Positions 1 to 8,924 of a stretch of 12,534 nt of DNA are shown here, one piece after another. The translations under genes and the position numbers were made by a program. The DNA lies in contig QAXH01001715.1 in NCBI GenBank assembly GCA_004335635.1, positions 1-12,534 of the forward strand. Direction: 5' to 3'. Position 1 is the first letter of the stretch, and each line of letters begins with the position of its first letter. Source of the stretch: Chloromonas sp. AAM2. Taxonomy: Eukaryota; Chlorophyta; Chlorophyceae; Chlamydomonadales; Chlamydomonadaceae. The notes below the pieces were generated by a model that ran no database searches, was not told the origin of the DNA, and saw only the letters and a list, made by a program, of their open reading frames with translations.

Positions 1-1344
1 TGTCTGTCCCACGCCCCCAGCCCCCACCACCATCAATCGACTTCCCCTTCTGCCGCTGCAACCGCTCAAACTCGGAAGTCCCATTCACCCTCGCAGTTCT
101 GGACATCGCCACCTCAGAGACTGATGACTACAACTGGTGGGTCACTGGAAAATGGAATAATCACGAATCAATTCTTCTTGTCGTGAGTCTGTGCTGACTC
201 AAAACTCTGTGTACAGGCACATGCAAGTGCCAGCACTGAACCATTGCCTTGCACCAGTAGACTTGAACCTCATGCCTTAAACCTGCAGGCATTTGGAGTG
301 CCAGGCGTGATGTCTGATGCCAGTGCATGCCTGTCCAACGGACTTCTTTGCACCCCACCTCGCAATTGCGGAATGGACGTATTGTTCCACTGGATCTCAA
401 CAACTGTGCCCATACTCTCTTCGCAGGTACACTGTGCCGGTTGAGTCACAGGAGTGTGATGCCTCTGCTTCATGCTGCAACATGAACCTGGACAAGATCG
501 AGGCACTCATCCGTGAGTCAGATAGTTGCGGAGTTTACAAGACAACTGAGCGACCTGGCATCTCACATGTTGTACGCATGTCTGCAAGCACACTGTCGAT
601 GTCTTTATCTGGCTGTTATTTCAGTCAACTTGCACGTCTGACACGCATCAGACCGTGGGTTGTCTGTTGACTGGAACGTGCTTTCTTGCAAAGGGACGTG
701 TGGCCAAACGCATTTACCATTCGTCTTTTTCCCACCACTCTGCAGGCGACGAGTGCAGGACATCCGTGAGCACTAAGGGGTACATCACTGTCAACTCGGT
801 CACCACTGCACGTGACATCTACATCACTTCTTACGGCACGGGCAGGCTGGTAAGTGTTGTCATCATTGTCACCATAATTACCGTGTTTAGGAATTCAAGC
901 GCAGAAAATAAGTGCTGGTCCAAGCATCCCCAGGCCTACAAGCATCCCCAGGCCTATAAGCATCCTATCAAGGGCCTTTGGCATGGCATGATGCAACTCT
1001 GGGCACCGAGTCTGAATGCCCTTGCTTGACTCATGTGTACGCTTTTTGGTCATAACAGTTGCACGCCTGCAGCTGAGCCTACCTGAATGCACATGACATG
1101 CCAGTCACATGCCAGTCACACTGCATTATCTAAGCTACACACACTCACCACCTCACACCTTGCCATGCAGACAATGAAGGTGACACGCCTGCCTGTTACC
1201 AAAGCCAACGTTGAGGGCAGCACCTTTGCCTTTGGACTGAGGAAGACCTCAGCCTGCCCCACCGTCAGTGACCTCTTCTACGCGACTTCAAGCTTTGCCC
1301 TGTTCAACAGCGCAGGCACTTGCTGCCCCGTGTTCACCTACTAA
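1..1344 (+). CDS. Pherophorin-domain protein, C-terminal part (5' partial, 4 exons)
   Basis: Four exons join in one frame: 3-136, 427-512, 746-849 and 1171-1344 (TAA), 165 codons. Donors are GTGGGT, GTGAGT and GTAAGT; acceptors are CGCAG, TGCAG and TGCAG. The product begins with a short Pro-rich stretch (PQPPPPS), then FPFCRCNR, a Trp codon split across intron 1 (NW|YTVPV), CCNMNLDKIE, DECRTSV, and ends ACPTV...ALFNS...CCPVF. The paired cysteines, the CC-x-M-x-L-x-KIE block and the terminal CCPV are the hallmarks of the pherophorin domain (DUF3707) of green-algal extracellular-matrix glycoproteins. The domain is essentially complete; the rest of the protein (signal peptide, Hyp-rich rod, perhaps a first pherophorin domain) would lie left of the window. 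An acceptor-like CCCCCAG at 14-20 means the first exon could start at 21. Role inferred from family: secreted cell-wall or matrix structural protein. No neighbour shares this function. Confidence 0.85.
922..966 (+). repeat. 18-bp tandem repeat, about 2.5 copies, in pherophorin intron 3
   Basis: Unit AAGCATCCCCAGGCCTAC occurs at 922-939, again at 940-957 with one change (final C to T), and as a broken third copy from 958. It lies inside the intron 850-1170, so it is not coding. Confidence 0.85.
1096..1117 (+). repeat. 11-bp direct tandem duplication in pherophorin intron 3
   Basis: ACATGCCAGTC is present twice head to tail (1096-1106 and 1107-1117), about 55 nt before the acceptor of exon 4. 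It is intronic and probably slippage. Confidence 0.8.
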
Positions 1345-1757
1345 GCCTGGGACACTTTTGCTTGTGTCTCGAGTCTTCGGAAGGCGGCCTGAGCTGGGCA
1401 CAGTGGTTGAGGAAACCAAGCAAGCCAGCAAGAGCAAGAAGCGAAGCGTCCCAGGCGGATAAGCAACACGATCTCTGCCAGGAGTGAAAAATTACATGTT
1501 GAAAAGAGAAGACGACGTTATCCATTTTGAACAGTTAGTTGTGACGCGCAGGCAAGCCAGACCACAGCTACGACAGTTGCTGCCAATCCCTATCAGCCAG
1601 GAAGGCAGCAGTAGGCTGAGGACCCACACGCTCGGATGAAGGCCGTACAGCGGGCCAGTGATGTTGTCGTCAGGTGTTGGCCCAGCTCTGCAGTCCCCCT
1701 CTGTTGGCAGAGCAGGCCACTGGACTCGCGGCAGGGCCACATAGTCAATGATTTCCA

Positions 1758-1770
1758 GTTGGTCACGTGA
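1758..1770. promoter_or_regulatory. CACGTG (G-box/E-box) element, copy 1
   Basis: GTTGGTCACGTGA carries the palindromic CACGTG core bound by bHLH and bZIP factors. The identical 13 bases recur at 3218-3230. This copy lies about 0.4 kb after the pherophorin stop and is not obviously near a start, so function is uncertain. Confidence 0.3.
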
Positions 1771-1824
1771 TGGGGCTGTGGGCGGTTGTTGACATGCAAA
1801 TCAGATGTATACAATTAATAGTCG

Positions 1825-1843
1825 GTCGCCTCGCGGAGGTGAC
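1825..1843. other. 8-bp stem-loop
   Basis: GTCGCCTC pairs with GAGGTGAC around a GCG loop (seven Watson-Crick pairs and one G-T). It lies in the presumed 3' region of the pherophorin gene; function unknown, possibly chance. Confidence 0.35.
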
Positions 1844-2428
1844 AAGCTAGAGCACAGAGCAGGATGTGGTGTCATTGATGTGTGGCATGGTGGACGTTAG
1901 CAGGTTCTAGCAACCAGCTGGGCAGCTACCGCAACTCCAGATCTTGCAATAGTGCCCAGGATTTGCAACAGCGTGCACCTTCATTGCTTCTACTTCTTTC
2001 CGAACTCTGCCGTGGAGCTTCACTCAACAGAGCATAGGGCACAGAAACCGGTCAATGGAAGGGTGAGCGCTTGTGCTGCCCTGCCGGTGTGCCATTTTTC
2101 TTGCAGCGTGCATTCAAAGCAGCAATTGTACAGTCTGTGGCCTACAGCCATGTTTGTTGGAAACGCAAGCATGATGAAAGTAATGGCTGGTAGGGTAGGA
2201 TGGCATGGTATGCCTTCACCCATCAATGTGGGCAGCCAGACCTGTTGAACCCTTACCGCCTCTGAATGTACATGTGAATTTTTCACTTCTCCACTGAGCT
2301 TTTGATCATGCCACCTCTCTCAACCACTCATTTTCACCAGGTGCCCAGCTTGCATCCCCTTCCTCCGCGTGGGTCTTGCATGTCCTCCTGATTTCCCTGC
2401 GAGCTCTCTCCTGTCCTGTGCTGTATCT

Positions 2429-2468
2429 GCATTTCTTCTGGTGGGACCTGTGAGCATTTCTTCTGGTG
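2429..2468 (+). repeat. 15-bp direct repeat, 25-bp spacing
   Basis: GCATTTCTTCTGGTG occurs at 2429-2443 and again at 2454-2468 in the intergenic stretch. Two exact copies; no further copies seen nearby. Confidence 0.8.
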
Positions 2469-2643
2469 AGGTCGGACGGGTTGACCACAACTGTGATTTG
2501 ACAGCTGAAGGACAAGACTCTTTCGTTGTCTAGTGCCCCATACGTGAATCTCGGAAATGCCAGCGGCAAACCTGCGACTGGGTGGTCTGATGGATTGCAT
2601 TGCAGCACCTGGGTTGTCATCTTATGTCAGATGTCGCGACCAA

Positions 2644-2648
2644 TGTAA
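2644..2648 (+). terminator. Possible TGTAA poly(A) signal for the pherophorin gene
   Basis: This is the first plus-strand TGTAA I find after the stop at 1344. It would imply a 3' UTR of about 1.3 kb, which is long, so a variant signal nearer the stop is equally possible. Confidence 0.25.
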
Positions 2649-3217
2649 GCATCAAGCACTAGCGAGCATGCAGCCGTCCAGATCAGCGCAGCACATGTAT
2701 CATGCGGTTGTGGTGTAGGCCTTGTGCACAGCAACGATCACTGGTCTACACGTGGCTTGTAGTGGTCGCAGCAGCAGACTGTTGACAGCAACTTCACCCT
2801 GCAGCATTACTTCATCAGCCTCCTGGACCACACTTGTTGGCTCTTATCAACTCCACCGTGTCACAATAGCAAGTTGCCAGCGAGCAGGAAAAAAAAATTG
2901 TATGAACAACCCCAGGGGTCTCGCAGAAAATGAAAGATTAAGGCTCACGCTTAGGAATGGGTGACCCCCGAACCTGGTCACCTAGGCTCGTGATGAGACG
3001 TTGCAAGATACCCCGTCTTGGCTTGACAACGTAATGAGCGTGCCAAAGGTTAGGATGGCTGCCAGACTAACCATTCGCCATTTGTAAGGTAAGGTGTGAG
3101 AGAGGCGCACGTCCATGAGGCACACAGGCGTGCTCAATGCAGCATGGGTGGAGTGGCTGATGGGGTACGGGGAAGGGTGGACCACACTTTGGGTATCATA
3201 ACCGCAGTCGTTTGTTG

Positions 3218-3230
3218 GTTGGTCACGTGA
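3218..3230. promoter_or_regulatory. CACGTG (G-box/E-box) element upstream of the L1 gene, copy 2
   Basis: This is the exact 13-bp copy of the word at 1758-1770 (GTTGGTCACGTGA). It ends 69 bases before the proposed ATG at 3300, a reasonable place for a proximal promoter or 5' UTR element. Binding by a bHLH or bZIP factor is inference from the core alone. Confidence 0.4.
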
Positions 3231-3299
3231 AGACTCAGTGCATTGAAGCCGTGAGCGAACCTGCATGTTGCGCAATTGTGATGATACATCTTGTGTAGG

Positions 3300-6200
3300 A
3301 TGCTGATAACGCAGGCAAGCATCATCGAGCTTGCAAGCCTTGCACGCCAAGTGGGCAGACGGGCGTTGCAACATGCTTCAGCATTTGTAAATGCAGACTG
3401 TGCAAGCAGCGTCGTCCGTAATGGCAGTGCCGCATCAAACTCAGTATCTGGGTGCAGCGACTGCGGTGGCCGCCCACCACCAGCAACCTTCAACTCAATC
3501 GGCCCAAGCGATTGCTCAACAATAAGCACTTTGTATCCAACAAATCATCAGCGAGCACAGCATGCACACAGCATGCAATTCCAGCCCGGCTTCCATTCTA
3601 GGCTCTCTGATCTGGCCTGTCCTGGCGACGGAGGCCGACGAGGATATGCGACACGTCGCTTTCCGCGCAGACAGGTGCACAGTACATTCCTGAATGCCTG
3701 TGTCGCGGTGCTCAAAATCGCCTGAGTCGTGCAGCTTCCTAACAACCCTCGGCCATGCTCGTGCCCATGCAGCAAGGATCAACAGATGAACCACAAGCCA
3801 GCGGCCCCAAAGTCAGCACATCGGCCCCATGGCCTTGGGTAGATAACAGCCTGCCATTCGTGCTGCCTGTGTGGGTGGACGTAGTGAAGCCAGTGCCACT
3901 CAGCCTCCAGGACGCCATCTCCCAAGTCAAGGTAGGCGTGCACATGCATGCAGGCCAAGCCTGCCATGCGAACACACATAAACAAGAACGTGTTCATCAC
4001 ATTCGTGCCTCCATGGGCTCGCATACCTCAAACAGCAACCGCAGGCGGACAAGCACAGCTTCATGCATTCGTCCTCAAGCCATGCCGCTAGGCAACATCA
4101 TACCTACAGGCCATGCAGCTGATGGCCGTCGACTTGAGCCTTCAACGTCACATGCAGCGTGCATCAGCAATCCATTGGTATTATATGTCTAACTATTATC
4201 TAGATGTTACTACTGTTCAATAAATTGGATACCGTTATTACTTGTTCAGGTAAGGCCGCATTTCAGCTGCATCGTTTCCAACGTTTTCTGCAGATCTGGT
4301 CAACCAGTCACTAGCCTTTGTAGACACCAATCTCTGCATGCCCATGCCACTGACATGTGCCACGCAAGCCTTTCCCAAACGCACATCCATGCGAGTTCCC
4401 ACAAGCTCGATAACCCATTACGTCCATGCATGACAGGCACACACCCTCTTCCTGGCATGCAGGCTAATGTAGCTACGTCCCTCAACGGACCTCCAGGCGC
4501 ACAGCTATCTGGCAGGCCCCGTAAAAAGACGTCAGACTCCGAGTCAGTCGAGCTCACAATCACATTTCTCATTGACCCCAGAAAGAGTGACCAGATCTTA
4601 CGTGGCGTGTTTGTTCTGCCACATGGCACCGGCAAATCAGTCCGGGTAGCTGTTTTTGCCTCTGGCAAAGCAGCAGAGGAAGCCAGGGCATTAGGTGAGA
4701 GCATTTGTCTGAGACATCGGCGTGTGCACACGCTAGCGAGGCACAGGTGCTGCTGCTTTATATATAACATCAGGGTTGCACTGAGCGCTAACGCCTATCA
4801 AGCCATGCAAGAGATGGGGTCCCTACCAACCCTGAGCAGCAGAAGCCTCAAAAGCTGCTGCCATGCATAAGGGGCTGCAACTCGCGGTGATGGTGAACCG
4901 ACACATGCGTGGCAAAAGGAGACGTCAGCACTGGGTACAGTACAAGGGGATATGCTTGCATGCAAGACGGCTGTTATCTGTGCGATGAAGCAGGCCGTGC
5001 ACGCACACAACAAACGTTCAGGCAGCTGTGATGCGGTACCTGCATTGTTGGACATTCGGGCAGGCACTGAGCAGGTTCAAGTCTCACGAGTTTGTATCAG
5101 TGCGAAAGCCAGGTTTGGTTTGGCTTTGAGCATGTGTGACCTACGGTGTAAACCAGGTGCGGACGTTCTGGGCGATGAGGCTCTCATCCAGCAGATCGTC
5201 ACATCAGGGGTGGATGCGATCAACTTCGACCGACTGATCGCCACGCCGGAGTTTGCCAAGCCCTTGGCCAAGGCAGGGCGTGTGCTGGGGCCCAAGGGGC
5301 TCATGCCTAACCCCAAGGTCAGTGGGTTCGGGTATCTTGTTACCTCTGCATTGTCTCACAAGTGGCACAGAAAACCATGCAGTTCGGAAAAAGAATCCCT
5401 GGCCTGGCCATGCCTTGTATCCAAGAATCTGCCCAGGGCCTGTCACAGAGTGGTGTTCATGACTGCACGCACCCATGCATCAACATCCTGTGGCCTATGA
5501 TCAGTGGGGAACAGTTTCCCGGAAGTGTGTGCGGATCGGTTAAGGGAACATGTAAAATGACAGGCTGCTGGATGCAGGCCATGTAAGGCATGAAGGGCTG
5601 CTCTGGGGGTTGTGCATGTGTATGTTATGGCATGATCAACTGGAAAGCGTCTGGCACTGATGGCATCTTGCGTTGGCATGAAATTTTCAGGCGTCTGGCA
5701 CTGCCAGCTGGCACTGAGAAATTTGGAAGTGTCTGGCACTGGCAGCTCTGACATACAGACTTGCATGATGTATGGTGTGTGAATGTCCAGGCTCTCCATG
5801 GCATGCGCTCTGCAATTTACGCAGCATGACGTTCATGACGTGCCTCTGATGTTCCTTGCACATGCAGCTGGGCACTCTCACAGACGACGTTGCCACGGCT
5901 CTCAAAGAGATGCGAGCAGGGCGTGTGGAGTTTCGTGTAGGCAAGGATAAGATGCTCCAGGTGGTGGTGGGCAAGGTGAGGGCTGGGCTGGCAAGGGTGG
6001 ACACGCTGCGCATGGCAAGTTACAAAACAAAAGAGGTATGAACTACTGATTAGCGTTCGGCTGAAGGCCAGATGTAATAGCAGCACCAGCAACAGGGCAT
6101 GGTGCAGACCATGGGTGGTGAAGACACTGAGAATGAGCAGAAGGGGTGTGCAGTTTGGCTGTGCACATGGCGTGCAGTGACATCATGTTTTGCGTTGTTA

Positions 6201-7047
6201 TAGGGCTGCGACAGCTGGACCAGCATGATTGCGCCATGCATTACACAGTGTCATTCTCTTGCAACACAGCAGGCCGGAGCAATCAATCATCGAGGGGTTG
6301 CATGGTGCATGGCACAATTATTTAAAACTGTGATGGCGCGGCATTTGCTTGTGTGAGCAGGTCAACTTTTCAGAGCAGTCTCTGCATGAGAACATCACCG
6401 CCCTTATGGCATGTCTTTTGGAGCAGCGCCCGGCGGCCATCCCGGGCTCAGGCATCAAAGGCAAGTGGAACTGGAGATGGCGTAAACATCAACTACGCAT
6501 CCGGTGTGTGGCATGACGGCTCGTTGTGTTTCAAGTGCTGCATCAACAGGTGGTGCCCAGCCTGAAACTCAACCAGCCCATGCGCCTCCCTTGGCGTATG
6601 CTTGCCCAATCATTGCCAATGCCTGGCTGGTATCTGATTGACATGTATGAGGGTAGGCAACAACACTGATGATCCAGTGCAGCAGGGCTGGTTTAATCAG
6701 TGATTTCTGCATATTGATTGATGTGAAGTTTCAATCGTTCCTGAGATGTGAGGCAGAGCTTTGACCTTGGCTGTTGCATGTGTGCAGGGTACATCTCCCG
6801 GATTTACCTCAAGTCCTCTCGCACCCCTGTGGTCCACGTGGATTCAGCATCATTTGGGCAACTTGCCAAGGACAGGCCGGCTACTCCTGCAAAGCCCGCC
6901 ACCACTGCTGCCCCTGCAGCAGCAACAGCTGACGATGCACCACCAGCAAATAGGCAAGGACGTGCAGCCAAGAAAACCGCCCAGTCTGAAGCTGGGGAAG
7001 AGACAGCTGACAGGAAGCAACGTCTTAAAGGCACTGATAGCAGCTAG
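3300..7047 (+). CDS. MRPL1: Ribosomal protein L1, bacterial type, probably mitochondrial (uL1m); 7 exons
   Basis: Exons 3300-3674, 3773-3931, 4463-4694, 5157-5317, 5868-5975, 6361-6460 and 6788-7047 (TAG) join in frame to 464 aa. The L1 core runs from about residue 205 to 400: [106 protein letters not shown] and [14 protein letters not shown]1 binds 23S-type rRNA at the L1 stalk and assists E-site tRNA release. Residues 113-118 read RRGYAT, a classic mitochondrial processing context (cut after Tyr), preceded by Arg-bearing, acid-poor sequence; hence mitochondrial rather than plastid. The first in-frame ATG after a stop at 3282 is 3300; the ATG at 3573 would give a more usual 25-residue presequence. 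Residues about 408-464 form an Ala/Pro/Lys tail absent from bacterial L1. Intron 1 has a CTAAC branch site (3739-3743); intron 6 appears to be GC-AG. A plastid location is less likely but not excluded. Confidence 0.88.
4170..4248. other. AT-rich island in L1 intron 2
   Basis: About 80 bases within intron 3932-4462 are strikingly AT-rich (runs such as TATTATATG and CAATAAATTGG), unlike the more GC-rich flanks. No coding content or element ends recognised. Confidence 0.5.
4720..4733. other. 14-bp perfect palindrome in L1 intron 3
   Basis: GCGTGTGCACACGC reads the same on both strands; it lies 25 bases into intron 4695-5156. Probably incidental alternating purine-pyrimidine sequence. Confidence 0.5.
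5647..5741 (+). repeat. Three dispersed copies of GTCTGGCACTG in L1 intron 4
   Basis: GCGTCTGGCACTG occurs at 5647-5659 and 5691-5703, and the core GTCTGGCACTG again at 5731-5741. Around the second copy CTGGC-ACT-GCCAG can fold as a 5-bp hairpin, and the segment between copies carries another CTGGCACTG. All lie within intron 5318-5867. Confidence 0.75.
6461..6787 (+). other. Probable GC-AG intron (L1 intron 6)
   Basis: Exon 6 ends ATCAAAG followed by GCAAGT, the canonical GC-donor context (AAG|GCAAGT), and exon 7 follows GTGCAG. Both boundaries leave a codon split after its first base, giving Gly and the family-like [15 protein letters not shown] donor at 6482 (GTAAAC) is also in phase but would insert seven residues (KWNWRW plus Arg replacing Gly) exactly where L1 proteins are compact. 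Confidence 0.7.
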
Positions 7048-7087
7048 CGATACAGTTATACAGACGGCACCAAAGTTGGCGTGCAAC

Positions 7088-7092
7088 TGTAA
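7088..7092 (+). terminator. TGTAA polyadenylation signal of the L1 gene
   Basis: TGTAA, the usual green-algal poly(A) signal, begins 41 bases after the L1 stop codon. A second copy (CTCTGTAAAG) follows at about 7162 and could be an alternative site. Confidence 0.55.
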
Positions 7093-7790
7093 GTTCCTGC
7101 ATTTTTCACCCTATCAATGACACCTGCCGTGGCAACTTGTGGAGTTATCAGCGTGACACTCTGTAAAGCTACCAATGCCTCCATGCAGCTGTTTGCCTAC
7201 ATTGGGCCAGGAGTTCGTAACCTTGGCTGGTGAATTCAAACCATCAAGAAGCGCCCTATGATCGGGAGCTTTAAGAGGTCAGCAGCATGGACACTGAACA
7301 ACATCATCTCAATACAACTGACTGTGCATGTAGCCGGTCCAGGCCAACGGTTACTGGTTCGTGTCGCACCAGGGAGGATTTGACTGTGTATTAGCAGTGC
7401 AGGTTGGGTCTCAAGGCCGTTGCTGCAGTGGCGCTGGTCTTGGCTTGCCTCTTGCCTTGCATCCGCGCAGTGACCAACGCATGCTTTAACGCTTGAAACT
7501 TTGTCTTTGTCGTTGTGTTTCTGGTATGACGACCAGCAAGACTTGTAGCGGGGCCGCTATGGACGTGTAGTTCTTGATGTACATGCGCAGAAACCTGGCA
7601 TGTATCTGAGCGGGGGCCATTCTTGAACTGCCTTGACCTGGGCTGGGTCCATCTCGAGTCGGGCCCAACAACATGCCCTGGAAAGGAAACTGGCTTCTTG
7701 GGACACATCCTGACCTCAAAAGAAGCACAACAGGAGAACGCTGTCGTGCGAAGTACCTATCAGCCATATGGAGGCAATCCCCACAGTTAG

Positions 7791-7795
7791 TTACA
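7791..7795 (-). terminator. Candidate TGTAA poly(A) signal of the cyclase gene
   Basis: TTACA on the plus strand is TGTAA on the minus strand. It is the first I find downstream of the cyclase stop (8925-8927) and implies a 3' UTR of about 1.1 kb. Confidence 0.35.
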
Positions 7796-8702
7796 ATGGC
7801 ACCATGCATCACGTAAACTAACTCAAAAACAGGTGCTGTTGTGATGCTGTGAAATCGCGCCCCACGGATGGAACTACGGAAGTGCGCAGGGTTGACGTGA
7901 TGCTATAGAAATAACTCCCTGAAAGGGAAGGGATTCCTCAAACTATGGTTTAACCCACGGTACTGCAGCTAGTCACAATATTTATACAAGAACTACGCGC
8001 CTGGCAATCATTAGGCCAAGAAAGCCTGTAGGCATGTGGGCAGCCAATACAAGCAAGGATGACAGGCCCTCAAGGGCGTGCAGACTAGAACGCAATGATG
8101 CTGTCTCCAGTGTCGATCAGCAGCGACAGGGCCCACCACAGGGCAGCCTCAGCAAGAGACACCAAGCTGTACAAAGTGCATGATATCAAGTCAAGACTGC
8201 TTGGTGATTATGGCTTGTTGAATTTAGTTCTATTGCCATTGTACAGAAAACAGCCTTAGGGATCACTTGGGGAGGTCCTGCCATGACACGTTCTGCACAA
8301 CTCAGAGCCACCACAACCAGGACCGTCATTAACGACCGACCAAATTATTGAACGGCCATACGACCAGGCATCATAAAGCGCGAAGGACCAACGCACATTG
8401 TTGGCATGTGCAATAAGCGGGTGTATGCAGGTCCTCCCCGTTCTGATGTGGTAGCCCTGATGATGCATATCGACGGCAATGGCCTGCTAGACCACCATGG
8501 TAATCCGACAGCATCCAAAGACGCAACAAAAACCAAACAACATGTAACAAGGCGCACAAAATAAAGAAGACAAACGCTCAACGCGCAGGGGAGGAGCAAA
8601 CCAAAGGACTTTTGTTAGGTTTGCAAAAGTGGAAAATCAAGAGCTTCTATACTTTTGTTGTGTTGTCCGGACACTTGTCAGCTTATCAGGATCACGGCAC
8701 TA

Positions 8703-8721
8703 CTGGGCTGTTCAAGCCCAG
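8703..8721. other. 7-bp stem-loop in the presumed cyclase 3' UTR
   Basis: CTGGGCT pairs perfectly with AGCCCAG around a five-base loop (GTTCA). It lies about 200 bases beyond the cyclase stop; function unknown. Confidence 0.35.
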
Positions 8722-8924
8722 ACGCTGCTCTCCCTGGCCGGGCTAGTATGGCATGTACAGGTTACGTAGGCATGACAGACTGAGCAAGGCCATGGCAGAT
8801 ACGGGCAGTCAGCTTATGTCCCCAGTGAGCGGTTGGTAGGCGGTCATTGTGAATTCTCCACAACCTGAATTCGCAAGCTTGATGCACAACCACTTACCAT
8901 GGTGTGTCATTCCCCATGTACAGG

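Larger units (their letters stand above)
1345..3299. other. Gene-free stretch between the pherophorin and L1 genes
   Basis: I find no reading frame here with recognisable protein-family features, on either strand, and no rRNA or tRNA-like fold. The left part is presumably the 3' UTR of the pherophorin gene and the right part the promoter and 5' UTR of the L1 gene. What it holds: a stem-loop (1825-1843), a 13-bp CACGTG-containing word present twice (1758-1770 and 3218-3230), a 15-bp direct repeat (2429-2468) and a possible TGTAA signal (2644-2648). An undetected short or lineage-specific gene, or unrecognised 5' UTR exons, cannot be excluded. Confidence 0.6.
7048..8924. other. Gene-free stretch between convergent 3' ends of the L1 and cyclase genes
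   Basis: I recognise no protein family in either strand here. Short open frames at 7391-7812 (minus) have no family motif. The left end is the L1 3' UTR with a TGTAA at 7088; much of the rest is plausibly the long 3' UTR of the minus-strand cyclase, whose first TGTAA is at 7791-7795. One stem-loop (8703-8721) was noted. Confidence 0.6.

Noticed and set aside
2306..2620. Minus-strand open frames of 88-104 residues between the pherophorin and L1 genes.
   Set aside because: No recognisable domain, targeting signal or splice partners; two overlapping frames are equally open, as expected by chance.
4355..4462. Open frame extending upstream of L1 exon 3 with its own ATG.
   Set aside because: It is intron 2 sequence. 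The GCATGCAG acceptor at 4462 and phase-0 join to exon 2 (QVK|ANVA) fit the L1 protein better.
3300..7047. Plastid ribosomal protein L1 as an alternative identity.
   Set aside because: The RRGYAT processing-like motif and Arg-bearing presequence favour the mitochondrion; kept as a lesser alternative rather than the main call.
7391..7812. Overlapping minus-strand open frames of about 105 residues.
   Set aside because: No family motif and an irregular composition; they lie in the presumed 3' UTR of the cyclase gene.
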